Made by a program: the position numbers and the translations under genes
Notes under the pieces: generated by a model
Seen by the model: only the letters and a program-made list of their open reading frames with translations
Database searches by the model: none
Told to the model about the DNA's origin: nothing
Shown: one piece after another, positions 15,803 to 27,119 of the stretch
Numbering within the stretch: the first letter of the stretch is position 1
Layout of the letters: each line of letters opens with the position of its first letter
NCBI RefSeq assembly: GCF_036320965.1
Contig: NC_092289.1
Span: forward strand, 22,232,278-22,296,277
DNA length: 64,000 nt
Direction of reading: 5' to 3'
Source: Panulirus ornatus
Taxonomy: Eukaryota; Arthropoda; Malacostraca; Decapoda; Palinuridae

Positions 15803-16399
15803 GCAGATCTCAAAATCCTACTCCAGGATTTTCCATCTCATGACCCCTGTACCACAAGGCTGGTTGTTGTCACCCAGTCCGTTTAAAAGACGTACTGCTG
15901 TCCCCACGTACACGTACGTGGGAGATGAAGGTGTCTGTTTTATCAGGAAACTTGTTTTGAGTTACTCGTATGCATCACAAAAGCACTTTTGGCAATGTAA
16001 ACGTTTCTAGTTCCTCTGTTCAGTACTGTCTGCAGGTTTTCTTCTAAAGCTGAGGAGCTGTCCAAAAGGCCTACCTACCTAGTTTTCTAAGAATACGTAT
16101 TCTAGTTTTCTATGTATGCCAGCCAGAGTTTCATGGCTGGAGATAGACTGCACTTCAAGCGTTGCACTCGACCCAAGGCCGATAGACAGCGCCTTAAGTC
16201 CTTGCGTGTGTCTTCACGAGCTGAAACAGACGACTGTAGCACTGATTCGTCCTCCTGATGATCGTTCCCCGGCGCTACAGGTCTTGAAGTGACCCCCACG
16301 TCACGGTGAGACAGACGGAGTCTTGGAACAGAAACTTGTAAGGAGAGGAGCTGTTGGTGGAGGGTCGTATAGAGGCTGCTGCTGCTGCTGCTGTTGCCG

Positions 16400-16558
16400 C
16401 TACATGAGGCTACACACGGTGGAGGAGGAAGGGCTGACGACGGGGGGGACCTTGGGAAGGGACGTCTCTGGGAAGGTGACGATCTCAGCAGTGACCACCG
16501 GCTGCTGCTGCTCCTGTTCCGCCTTCGTCAGCCGCACACCCAGGAGCTCAGCCACCAC
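16400..16558 (-). CDS. rab28: Rab28 exon 5 (C-terminus, CaaX box)
   Basis: Codes residues 173-224, starting VVAELLGVRL after the acceptor CCTTTCAG|GTG and ending CSLM then TAG. The LGVRLTKAE segment is the conserved Rab28 C-terminal helix. The terminal Met of the CaaX box favours farnesylation by general prenyltransferase rules. A Ser/Pro-rich linker precedes the CaaX box. Confidence 0.93.
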   Translation of the reverse strand: MVAELLGVRLTKAEQEQQQPVVTAEIVTFPETSLPKVPPVVSPSSSTVCSLM

Positions 16559-16585
16559 CTGAAAGGGCGCCACAGTGCAGTAGTA

Positions 16586-16644
<59 letters not shown>

Positions 16645-18921
16645 CTGCGTAATTGACAAGAAATTTACACTGACACACATGTGAACGTATTTCATAAACA
16701 CTGTGATGTATTGGTGCTTTAGTCTCCTCATGACAACTTAGAAGTACGTGAAGAATAAAAAGGATCAAGAATGCCCGTTTCAGATTTAATCCCATTTGAT
16801 GGAGTATCCCGTCGGCCTTGTGATAAACCAAGTGGGCCTTCAACACCACTTCCATCTCCAGTTTCCTGGACCGCCATCACTACACACCTCATGCCTTACC
16901 CGTGGAACAAGGCCACGCCCTTGCTTCCCCTCCCCGCGGCAGCAGCACCTCTCCCTGCTTGCCTCCACTTCCCCAGCAGCAGCACCACGCCCTGCCTACC
17001 TCACCTTCCCCACAGTAGCACCACGCCCTGCCTGCCTCACCTTCCCTAGCAGCACCACCACCACGCCCTACTTGCCTCACCTTCTGGAAGGAGAGCGCCA
17101 CGCCCTCGCCGGTCTTGGCTGAGACCACGTAAGACACCATCCCGTTCTCGCTGGCGAACCTGTGATGCCGCTCACTCTTCACCTGTAGAGGAGGAGAGTC
17201 AGTGAACACGACGCGGAACACAGGAACGATGGGAAAGAAAATTACTAGACATGTGGAACGTGGAGTGAGACGCTATAGAAATGAACAGGCCGGGGTGCAA
17301 GTGGAAAAAGATATATGACTCAGAATAATCTAGTGTGGAAATTGATGGAAAAAAAGACACACATGGCAAAGGAATACGGATTTGAGGTTACTTAGAATAA
17401 CTTATTACTTAGAACAGCTTATTCTTATAGTTGTGATGCATCAGTCAGACCAAGAGCTGTCGCTGCTCCATTGTCACAGTGTGGAATTTCAGCCACCTAA
17501 CTGGCTTTGAACGTACATGATCGACCATCCTCAGATACCGTCAGGTGTGGTTGTATTTTCTTCGTTGAACCATCCCACAGATGGTACTAGTAAGGCCCGA
17601 GTCTGTGACCTTCCCACAGATGGTACCAGTAAGGCCAGGGCCGGGACCTTCCCACAGACCTAACCTAGAGTATCCTACAAACGTCCTGAAGGTGACAATA
17701 ACGAGGAGGATCCTTCAGGATCCCCCCACACCGTCCAGTGTGTGGGCTCACTCACCTGTCGGGCGTGCTCCATGTCGGCCTTGTTGGCCACCAGGGCCCA
17801 GATAGGCGGCCGCTCCTGCGCTCGGGCGGCTTTACGGGCGGCAGCCACCCAGTCCTGTAGGGCGTCCAGGGAGGCGCTCAGGGTCACGTCGTACACGAAG
17901 AGGATGGCGTGGGCGCCGTACAGATACTGCGGAGGACCAGATCGTCAGGAGAGGAACCCCCTTCCCGCGTGACACAGTAACGCAAGGACCCCCGGCACAA
18001 ATAACATGACACAGACGAAGGTGAGGGGTGTACTGAGCAGCGCCGTGGTGTGGTGAAGGTAGTCAGGTGTGGCAAAGGTAATCAAAATAACCATGATGTA
18101 ATTATGATTTTTGAACGAAATTGTCACTTGCGTTGTGCGTCTGCGATAACGAATAACGTTCGTTCTGTCGGCGTTTCAGATGCTCCTCCTCTCCTGTGTT
18201 TACCCGCCGGCATAAATAACACGTAAATACCAGTTGAAATTATTTTGGATCCGAAAAGATGATTTATATGGATGAACCTTAATCATTCGAAGAGCCAAGC
18301 ACAAATTACCTTAGACAGTGAGTGACAGTAATGAAGGATATTATAACAAGTAACACCAATAAATTACGAAATAACTTGCACACGTCACCCAATATGTACT
18401 TAGATCATGGATTATGAACATGGTACGAGTCTTCAGTATAGTAGGTATATACTTATAGTCTAGAGTGGGTATATACTTATATAATGATGTCAAGACAGTA
18501 AACGTACAAATTAATCCTACGTTTTCCAAATGAATTTTACAATGGCTCGTGTTATTCACTGACGCAACCCAGTGTCTCCTGGCCACACGTAGCTCTGCCC
18601 ACATGACGATACTTCAGACACGTCAATGCCAAACAAAATATAGGAAGTTAGGCGGGCACCCGCACCGCGAGTTTGTTCAGGACCAAACACTATACTGGCC
18701 CAGAATGCCAACGAAACGGTCACTGATCCCTCATAAAAAACGGGATGCGATGTATAGTTTTGTCGTTAATTTGGAGGACGTAATCATTGTGATACATCAG
18801 GGCGTTGTGGTGCGTGGGAAATACTTGGGGGTTTGGGAATACGCCTGATATTTCGTTTGATTGTGGACAAGGAAAAAAATTTACGTCTAAGTGACGAAAG
18901 ACATTATTGATAATAAAAACG

Positions 18922-18992
<71 letters not shown>

Positions 18993-21391
18993 CATTATTG
19001 TTGTTGTTATTATTATTATTATTAGTAGTAGTAGTAGTAGTAGTAGTATTTTATGGAAAATTTTTTGTCTTGATTTTGAATGTATTGTCCAGACTTTTCA
19101 TCTTGTTCCCTGACTTCCTTATGTACATTTGTTCAATGGATCTGTTATGTGGTCAGCGAAAGTGGTATGTGGCTAAAGTGGGTGTGGAATATAGCGACGC
19201 ACCTCAAATACTGTCTGGCATATAGCGACGCACCTCAAATACTGTCTGGCATTTAGCGACGCAGCTTTTGAATGTCTGGAATATGATTTTTCAAAGCAGA
19301 AAAAAAGAAGATATCCGGTTGTTAGTCCAGTTGAATTGCAGTATGACTGTGATCTGCATATTGCTTATGCAAGAGAACGCGTTCCACCTTGCAACTTGCT
19401 GGTCCGCAACATCCCACAGAACCTGTTGCACAGGATGATGTTGACCAGCGTCTGGTGGAGTTCGGGAAAATGTTGAAAGAATTATTATTATTTGTGAAGA
19501 AAACCCCAGCATTCTTTCTCCATTTTGTTCATACAGTTTTACCCGGTTATCTTCAGCCATATTGTATTACTTTAGTAGAGTCTATCCCACCTACTGTAGA
19601 TGTAGTTTTATACAAGGTAATGTATTCTTCCATACACAGTAAGAAGAGTACATAGGATAGTGTTTTTCCAGTAGAGTAACGGCTATATTATCTTGCTGTG
19701 TTCTGTTAACTGTTCATAACTCTGATAAACTTTGATTTTTTATTTGACTTTATATTACAATATTGTTAGGACATACACACGGTCCGTCTTCACATTTATG
19801 TACGTATATTGCCAGCATTCCTTAATTCATATCATTAGTAAATACATATGATTCTCCTGGCAAAGTTTACATGTTTAATTACTAAGAACTTGGAGGGGCA
19901 AACCTAATATTAGAATTTCCAGTTCGTCTTAATAGAGTCGGGCTACAGCATTAAGGTTTCTAACCCTCTGGCACCATATGAGTGGGACTCTTGCGTTGTA
20001 TGATGGTAAATGGGTCAGTTTGTGTCGGGTTCCGTTCGTATAACTTTCAGTTTAATTATTTATGTCATACCTGTTCGCTAATCTGCTGTTTTTCTCCAGC
20101 AAAGAGTGTAATATCCTAAATCGCATTCATTATATGAACAAAAATGTTGAAATAAAACTAATTTTCTCTTTGAATTTGCATGAGTGTTTTGTACTTAATT
20201 CTAGTTTAAGACCGTAATTGCAGTGAGTGTTTACATGGTGTATATGGCCTAAATAACCAACCAACTAATTTTAGGAATATTATACATATTTTTTTCTTTT
20301 TCTTTTCAAAAGAAGGAACAGAGAAGGGGGCCAGGTGAGGATATTTCCTCAAAGGCCCGGTCCTCTGTTCTTGACGCTACCTCGCTAACGCGGGAAATGG
20401 CGAATAGTATGAAAGAAGAAAAAGAAAGATACATATATAATGTAATTGGAGATAAGTACCTTATCCGTCATCTTGCCGGCGAGCGCAGATCCAGCCACGT
20501 CCCAGATTTGAACATTAACATTCCGTTCGTTGCCCAGCACCAGCCGCTTCAAGTAGAAGTCCACCCCCATAGACGCCTGCAGATAATTTTTTAATATTGT
20601 AATTTTGACGCATGGTACAGATCCCGGCTTAATGTTCCCTAGCTGCTGAAAGCCAACAGGCGTGTTCTGTATATACAGACATCTGCAGCCAAAGAAAACG
20701 AGCACAGCGGTCAACAGAGAAAATGTATTGTTTTTAAGGGTGTCTTAAACATTTTCTTCCGTGTATTATACGCAATCAGAAACTCATTCATCGTAGAAAT
20801 AATGGAGACACCATGCAGTATTGCAGCTAATTACCATCAAGGACTAATCAATCGTATACTTTAAACACCGTCAATTTGGAAACTAACCCAAACTTTATCA
20901 GCCTGGCCATGTTATACTATAATGTTGAAGTCAAGATTGTTGTCTTCTGTGAACTCGTCTGATAGTTTGAGTGGCAAGGAGAGCAGTCCTTAAAAGGGAG
21001 CTGTAGGGAGGGGAGTCTGGGACTGATATATTTTTTCCCTTGTGGAAATAACTTGAGTAGTGACCATGAACATAAATGAAACAGCTTTGACGTAAACCGC
21101 TGTATTGCCCACGCCTTCGCATGACGCGGTGTGCATCAGCCCAGGTACATAGATTCCACCTCCCCTGCTCCCCTCCTCCATCACTCCTTCTCACTACCAT
21201 GACAGACCACCACATTTGGGAAGTGGATGGGAAACAAATAGACACGACCTCAGTCCTTCACCGACCTGATAGAGCTTATTGATGGTGTCCTGCGTGTACC
21301 TGAGGGCCAGCGAGGTCTTGCCCACCTGCTGCGCCCCCACCAGCGCCACCTTCACCTGCCGCTCCAGAGTCTCGTCCTCCGAGTCCGACAT
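16400..21391 (-). CDS. rab28: Rab28-type small GTPase, complete five-exon gene
   Basis: Exons (minus strand): 21266-21391, 20460-20576, 17756-17926, 17081-17182 and 16400-16558. All introns are phase 0 and GT-AG, giving 224 residues; human RAB28 has about 221. Motifs: P-loop G1 at 19-27 (GAQQVGKTS), Ser44 at the switch I Thr position, G3 DVAG at 68-71 followed by Ser72, G4 NKAD at 129-132, G5 SAK at 159-161 and CaaX CSLM at 221-224. The N-terminus MSDSEDE and the segment GVDFYLKR match Rab28 and separate it from other Rabs. Known family role: a farnesylated GTPase linked to cilia, BBSome/IFT transport and photoreceptor membrane shedding. Single Cys in a CaaX box, not the double Cys of most Rabs, supports the assignment. 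The Gln-to-Ser change in G3 is unusual. Start chosen by homology and exon fit. Confidence 0.93.
16587..16641 (-). repeat. CA repeat next to Rab28 exon 5 acceptor
   Basis: The plus-strand TG tract reads as CA in the transcript and lies about 30-80 bases upstream of the exon 5 acceptor, inside intron 4. Confidence 0.96.
16965..17080 (-). repeat. Tandem repeat of the Rab28 exon 4 splice donor
   Basis: A 36-40-base unit is repeated just inside intron 4. Three copies carry the same donor context AAG|GTGAGG, with exon ends at 17081, 17041 and 17005. A fourth copy near 16970 has lost the GT. Only the first keeps the reading frame into exon 5. Confidence 0.85.
17081..17182 (-). CDS. rab28: Rab28 exon 4 (G5 motif)
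   Basis: Codes residues 139-172 from VKSERHHRF to VALSFQK, including SAKTGEG (G5). Acceptor CTCTACAG|GTG, donor AAG|GTGAGG. Matches the conserved Rab28 stretch HFVSAKTGDSVFLCFQK in position and spacing. Confidence 0.94.
17756..17926 (-). CDS. rab28: Rab28 exon 3 (G4 motif)
   Basis: Codes residues 82-138 from YLYGAHAILFVYDVT to DMEHARQ, including ANKAD (G4, guanine specificity). Acceptor CTCCGCAG|TAT, donor CAG|GTGAGT. Contains a notably Ala/Arg-rich helix (VAAARKAARAQ). Confidence 0.95.
18923..19049. repeat. TTA then TAG trinucleotide microsatellite in Rab28 intron 2
   Basis: About 100 bases of mostly TTA followed by a run of TAG. All Ile-only or Leu-only frames here are artefacts. Confidence 0.95.
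19192..19278. repeat. 31-base direct repeat in Rab28 intron 2
   Basis: Two nearly exact copies and one partial copy of a 31-base unit starting GCGACGCACCTCAAATACTG. Confidence 0.85.
20287..20430 (+). mobile_element. SINE-like element in Rab28 intron 2
   Basis: Contains AGAAGGAACAGAGAAGGGGG, CCAGGTGAGGATATT and the tail CGCTACCTCGCTAACGCGGG followed by AAATGGCGAATAGTATGAAAG. The same blocks, in reverse orientation, occur at 38297-38528. Its tail closely resembles the 3' end of the LINE copies at 49.7 and 53.8 kb. It ends about 30 bases from the Rab28 exon 2 donor. Confidence 0.75.
20460..20576 (-). CDS. rab28: Rab28 exon 2 (switch I, G3 motif)
   Basis: Codes residues 43-81 from ASMGVDFYLKR to AGKMTDK. 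Acceptor ATCTGCAG|GCG, donor AAG|GTACTT. Contains QIWDVAGSALAGKM, aligned to the Rab28 WDIGGQTIGGKM, so residue 72 is Ser where Gln is expected. Confidence 0.94.
21266..21391 (-). CDS. rab28: Rab28 exon 1 (start, P-loop)
   Basis: Codes residues 1-42 from MSDSEDETLERQVKVAL to DTINKLYQ with P-loop GAQQVGKTS. The donor CAG|GTCGGT is weaker than the others. Upstream, CTCCTGCTGCAG|AAG near 21443 is a good acceptor, so the 5' UTR may be split by a further intron. Confidence 0.94.
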
Positions 21392-21399
21392 GTCGAGGA

Positions 21400-21688
21400 C
21401 GACCCACGCGGTGTCTCTCAGACCCTCAAGAACTAGCTGGCTTCTGCAGCAGGAGGAACAAGGAGAGTGTCAGGGGGTCTGTACGTGGAAGATGCTCGTA
21501 AGAGATGGTTCGAAACTTGAGGATACGTGACGTCAGAAGGGGAGGATTATGGTACATAATATGCTAATTAAGATGACTGAAAATTGTACGAGATAAAAGA
21601 TTGTTCAACGGAGAGGAAAATAACAGTGAGACTAAGAAGATAAAGAAGGTCATATGGCATTATGGAGAAGGGGGAAAGATAAGGTCAT

Positions 21689-21690
<2 letters not shown>
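21400..21690. other. Upstream flank of Rab28
   Basis: Would hold the 5' UTR and possibly the promoter. I see no clear TATA box. A candidate 5' UTR exon boundary lies near 21443. Confidence 0.3.

Positions 21691-21691
<1 letters not shown>

Positions 21692-21745
<54 letters not shown>
21692..21745. repeat. TA microsatellite
   Basis: A pure TA tract. Confidence 0.95.
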
Positions 21746-21748
<3 letters not shown>

Positions 21749-22011
21749 TGTGAAATTTGGATGTCTCGTTAACTTCAGGATGGATGGGAACATCCTGTTC
21801 TTAATTCAGTGCCTGAGGTGACTGTTCAATTCCTGAAACCATGCTTGACGAGCGATTTAGTCGTTCAGTTGTTTGTCTTGATGGTCTGCTGTGTCAGGGT
21901 GTCATGTGTCAAGGCTGTCCTCTCCTGACGCGCACGACACCTGAGGGAGTGACGTCTTCATCACTGGCGAGGTAATGTGTTAAAGGTCAAGCTATTTGAG
22001 AGGTAGGGCTG

Positions 22012-22046
<35 letters not shown>

Positions 22047-22179
22047 TAGCCGATATGTATGTGATGGAAAACGGGACAAGCTTGAGGGAAAATGTGCTAA
22101 GGTTCTAAGATGACGTCCGGAAGTTGACAGAGTAAATGGATATGTTTATGCTGGAGTGTTGAGCAGTGTGCCGTAAGCG

Positions 22180-22308
22180 TGAATACAAGGCTATACCACC
22201 ATGTATAATACAAGGCTATACCACCATGTATAATACAAGGCTATACCACCATGTATAATACAAGGCTATACCACCATGTGTAATACAAGGCTATACCACC
22301 ATGTATAA
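22180..22308. repeat. 25-base minisatellite, five copies
   Basis: Five near-perfect copies of a unit reading AATACAAGGCTATACCACCA plus TGTAT. Confidence 0.95.
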
Positions 22309-22650
22309 GTACAGACATACGATTAAGTAAGGCTATACTACCCTGTATAAGTAGAGACGGAGAATAAAGTAAAGTTGGAAGAGAGAAAGTAAGTTTTTCA
22401 ATGATGGAGATGATCATTGGAGGAGTTAGCGATCGGAACTAATTACTTTTGATTACGAGATATGGAATGAGAGGAGGGCAGGTATTTAGGCAAGGGCGTG
22501 GCTGCATGGCCGTCATGAAACTGTTGACTATAAAATCAGCTGAGGGTTGGGAGAGCAGGGTGTGCCACCGACCTGGATATAACATGGAAGACACAGCGAA
22601 TAGGTCAGGGTTGCATGATGTGCTGATACGTGCAGGATACAGAGATAGTG

Positions 22651-22653
22651 TGT

Positions 22654-22693
<40 letters not shown>

Positions 22694-22716
22694 TTTACCT
22701 GATTATGTTGGAGAGT

Positions 22717-22798
<82 letters not shown>
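22651..22798. repeat. GT tract and GA tract
   Basis: A GT tract (about 22651-22692), 30 unique bases, then a GA tract (22722-22798). Confidence 0.95.
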
Positions 22799-22799
22799 C

Positions 22800-24895
22800 T
22801 GAAGAAGACTTTCCTCAAGGTGTGTGGCGTCAAAGGATTATATATCATTTTAGCATTTAGAAAATCATCAACATCACCTCGTACCTGAATACCAGTGAGT
22901 TCTGCTTTAGATACTGAAGGATGCTATGTTAAAAGTGAAAGCCTTTATGTGTTGAGGTGTTTTTAAAACCATATAACCCGATATATCTAGTTATATTGAT
23001 AAAAAGTTTCGATCATGAGTACTACAAAAGGATTATGTTCGTAGGATTACTTGAAAAAACTTACCAAGAGATGTTCTTCACTGTAAAGAAACTGTGGGAC
23101 TCTTGATTTTTGTTTAAATCTACATAATAAGATGAAATATAGATCCGTGAGATGTTAGCACTAACAGAAAACGGTTGTAATCATTAGAGTCTGACAACAT
23201 ACGTTAGTGAACTAGCTTCGAATATCTGTCCTGTTCATAACGAGACTCCGAAATGCAACCATGGATTCGTTTGGGTCGATTCGGTATCAAGTTACAGCGA
23301 TATAGTTTCCATGGTTTCTGGTTCTCACGCAGGCATTCTCACTACATCCCATTGACGAGGTATCTTCACCCAACTTTCCGTAGAGATATTCGTATCCACA
23401 ACGATAGTAATCAATAAAGTGTGTGTACCTACCTCCGGAACTACATCACACACCATCCCTGGTCTGCACTGTTTATCACTGAGAACATTGTCACTGTAGG
23501 TAGCGTCCATCACCGGGATTATATCACAAAATAAAGAGGGCAGGAGACACTGTCTCCCCTCGCCACAGCAATGTTGTCTTGCGTCAGCGTTGCCAGGTGC
23601 TCGTTGCTACCCGACGCCATGACGTTGCCACGTAGCTAATATTCACAAAGTGCGGTCATTGTTTTTTGAGACATATAGAGCAAGAATTATATATACTTTT
23701 GTATAGTTGTCTCGTCTTATTTTCATGTATTGCAAGTAACGACATTGCCTACAAAGATAAGTGTAATACATGAGTTAGGATGTGTTATTTCCAATCTGAT
23801 TAGCTTGTGGGATTAATATATATATTCGCATATAGTTTGCGGCAGGATAACAATTTAGTATCTAGCACTTATTAGCTGACACGTTAATAGATATGAGCAT
23901 AACACAGTAAAGAGGCTCAACCTGGTCTTAAGAGATATATTTGTACATTATTTCATTGTCGTTATCGTACAGAAGGCAACACTGCGTCAGGTATTACGGG
24001 TACGATGCAGTTGAATTCGCCGCTCCGGAACACTTGTGAAGAGCTGTACACCTGGTGAGTGTAATATGGTCTGTATACATAGCGAGGGAGTATGTGGTCT
24101 GAGAATGATCTTTGATACCTCTGAAGGAGGTGTTGGATATCTTTCGGTTGGTATTCATAGGAACTTGACGCCGACGCCGGTATTGACCCTAACTAAATGC
24201 CAGTCTACTTACCCAACTTGCCAATCTACCTACCTGGAAATAGTTCGCTAATGGGGACTCGGGAAGTATGATTGTATGGCCAGACTTACAGATTGTAAGG
24301 ACTGGTATCAATGAAGCTTTTCCTCGTCAACACATATCATTCCAAGCCAGGCTGCTCCGTGAGATCGTGCTGGCGAAATAACAGAAATACCCCAAAATTT
24401 GCCTTTTTCTATAACACCAAAATCGAGTCTTGGTATTTAAGTTTTAACGCATCGCTCCGTTTACCCAGTGGTTTATGTGCGCCGTTTACGTAATGGTTTA
24501 TGTGCGCTTGAGTTATAACTGAGAAATATGAGCTGAAACCAGGTTTACTGTTTCGTCATTTATATTAACAACATCATTTATTAAATGACCATTTTACTGT
24601 TCTCTTTGTGTACCTCCTCACGGGTTAATTCAGACAGTATTTCATATTTCTAGTAAAGCATTAAAATGAAATATCGTAGAGAAGGCAAAAATATTTTAAT
24701 TTTCTTTTCAAATTTACCGTTGTTAGATATATTACCTCTCTAGAAAAAGAAAACGAGTTGGATATACAGGAAACGTCTGTATTTCCTAGTAAATTTCAAG
24801 ATTAAAATGTGGGGTCTGTGTTACGCCCCTCGGGAACATTTGAGTGGGCGCAGACAGATCAATAACAAGCACAACCAACCAGCTGACCCTGGCTA
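22800..24895. other. Unique stretch, nothing recognised
   Basis: AT-rich sequence with short frames only. There is no repeat array and no RNA gene. A 24-base duplication (GGTTTATGTGCGC) is seen at 24470-24510. Confidence 0.4.
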
Positions 24896-25185
24896 GTCCT
24901 TGGGAGCAGTAGGGAGGTTGTTGGGGAGCCTGACCAGTACCCTGGGACCTATAAGGGGGATGTTATGAGGGAGCATGACCATTTCGTGGGACCTGGAGAA
25001 GTTGTAGGGGGAGGCTGACCAGTCCCTGGGACCTATAGGGATGTTGTGAGGGAGCCTGACCAGTCCCTGGGACCTGGAGAAGTTGTAGGGGGAGCCTGAG
25101 CAGTCCCTGGGACCTATAGGGATGTTGTGAGGGAGCCTGACCAGTCCCTGGGACCTGGAGAGGTTGTAGGGGTAGCCTTACCAGC
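24896..25185. repeat. Minisatellite with alternating 41-base subunits
   Basis: Blocks containing GACCAGTCCCTGGGACCT alternate between a GGAGAAGTTGTAGGGGG and an ATAGGGATGTTGTGAGGG form, giving a higher-order period of about 80 bases. Confidence 0.88.
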
Positions 25186-25682
25186 ACCCGTGGTGTGATA
25201 CACACGACTGCGATTCGACAGGTGTCCAACACACTGCTGGCACCGGGCGTATTGACAGTCCACAGCCACAAGGCTCTTAACAAAAGCGACACACATGACG
25301 ACGACCGTACATATGAAATATATTTTTATTCTTTTTTTTTCGTTCCTTTTGTGGAAATGTTGGTGTTTCCCGAGGGAGGCGGGAGCACGACCGGTACAGA
25401 CTTACGTACTTTAGGTAAGTTTGGCTCCAAGATAACGAGACTTTTTTCATTTCTCTAGGTATTTCATCACCATATTTCAGCTTTTGGATACATTTGATTC
25501 AGTGAGTCGTAGGTAATTACTATCATTTACTCTGACCCGTTGCATTAGCCATACCCCTCTCCCCCCTGCCTAGCTACAACCTGGCCCAGCACTGATCACA
25601 ACCCAGGAGGTTGGTGTGGCTTGTGCTGCCTGGATGATCCATAGCTTTGATGGTTGGGCCGCCTCGGTCACAGAGAACTGCC

Positions 25683-25992
25683 TCACTGCTTAGCTCCTCC
25701 TCAGGGTAAACTCACAGGTTTACCTACAAGCTGAAACTCCTCCTCAGGGTAAACTCACAGGTTTATCTACAAGCTGAAGCTCCTCTTTAAGGTAAACTCA
25801 CAGGTTTACATACAAGCTGAAGCTCCTCTTCAAGGTAAACTCACAGGTTTACCTACAAGCTGAAGCTCCTCTTTAAGGTAAACTCACAGGTTTACCTACA
25901 AGCTGAAGCTCCTCTTCAAGGTAAACTCTCAGGTTTACCTACAAGCTGAAGCTCCTCTTCAAGGTAAACTCATAGGTTTACCTCAAAGCTGA
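25683..25992. repeat. 43-base minisatellite, about seven copies
   Basis: Unit contains AGGTAAACTCACAGGTTTAC then CTACAAGCTGAAGCTCC. Copies differ by a few bases. AGGTAAAC blocks look like splice donors but are repeat-derived. Confidence 0.94.
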
Positions 25993-26394
25993 AGGACCCT
26001 TCTTGACACATAGATCACAGATTCAGATTTCGAAAAATTTATTATAAAGTAAAATGGACCTCGTTGCCAGTTCGCTGAGGTGCGCGCACCACAGTCTCCC
26101 ATTTGTAACTGGTTGGTGATTTCTTTTCCTTGGAACGCTGCATGAGTTCCACGGGGTGTATAGCTGTAAAAGCTACCCAGGCTACGGAGGGGTGCTGTGT
26201 GAAGATCATTTCCCGAGGAGTAAGATAATTGGCTCAACTCGTCTGATGTAGGAGAATGAAGGAATGATTCGTATGACACGCCCGCAGAGTGGGGTCAGTG
26301 CTGATGTTCAACACCCAGTTATAAAGGTTTTTGTTAACGTCACGTTGTGAAATGTGTTTTGTAGACTGCAGGATTAAACAGCTTGCGAAAGCTT

Positions 26395-26550
26395 GACGTA
26401 TCGTGGATTATCACTGATGGGTTAGAAAATGGGAAGATTGGTTGAGTGTATCGTGGATTGTCACCGATAGGTTAGAAAATGGGAAAATTAGACGAGTTTA
26501 TCATGGATTATCACTGATGGCTTAGAAAATGGGAAGATTGGTCGAGTTTA
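26395..26550. repeat. 50-base minisatellite, three copies
   Basis: Unit contains GGATTATCACTGATGGGTTA and GAAAATGGGAAGATTGG. Confidence 0.9.
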
Positions 26551-26974
26551 TCTTAGAGAATGTTAGACGTTGACGATGCCTGCATCATGCTGTGGCCTTG
26601 ACAATGAGGGGAGGGAAGGAGAGGGGAGCTGAGGTGATATTTTTGGTGGGGAGGGGAGAAGGTGCTAGGGTGGTAATTTGAGGGCCTGGGGAGATTGGAT
26701 GGAGGTGGAATGACGGAGGAAAAGAATTAGTGGGAGGGAAGAGGAGAGGGAGTGTGTTGGAGGGTTGGAGGCATCGTAGAGGGAGGGACATGGTGGAAGG
26801 ACGGTATGGTAGAGTGGGGTTGGGCGACATGGTAGAATGTCGGTCTGGTAGAGGGAGATGGACATGGGAGGTGGGATGGGACAAGGTAGTGAGGAAAAAC
26901 CATTTGGATGAACTAAGTGCATGATTGAGACGGTGGTGGGAGGGTTGAGTATAAAGGAGGCAAGACATTCCTAT

Positions 26975-27110
26975 GGCTGCCTCATAACCACCCCAGCCAG
27001 GATCGAATCCCACAGGAGCTGGGATCGAACCCACGGGCTGGAGGACGAGAAACCCACGAAAGCCATGGGCTTGCTCTTTCGCCATGAGAGGCTCCTGACC
27101 AATAAAGTGG
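26975..27110 (-). repeat. Possible tRNA-related SINE fragment
   Basis: On the minus strand GTGGGTTCGATCCC matches the Pol III B box, with a second imperfect copy (GTGGGATTCGATCC) 20 bases on. A full cloverleaf does not fold, so this is not called a tRNA gene. Confidence 0.3.
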
Positions 27111-27119
27111 TAGATCAAA

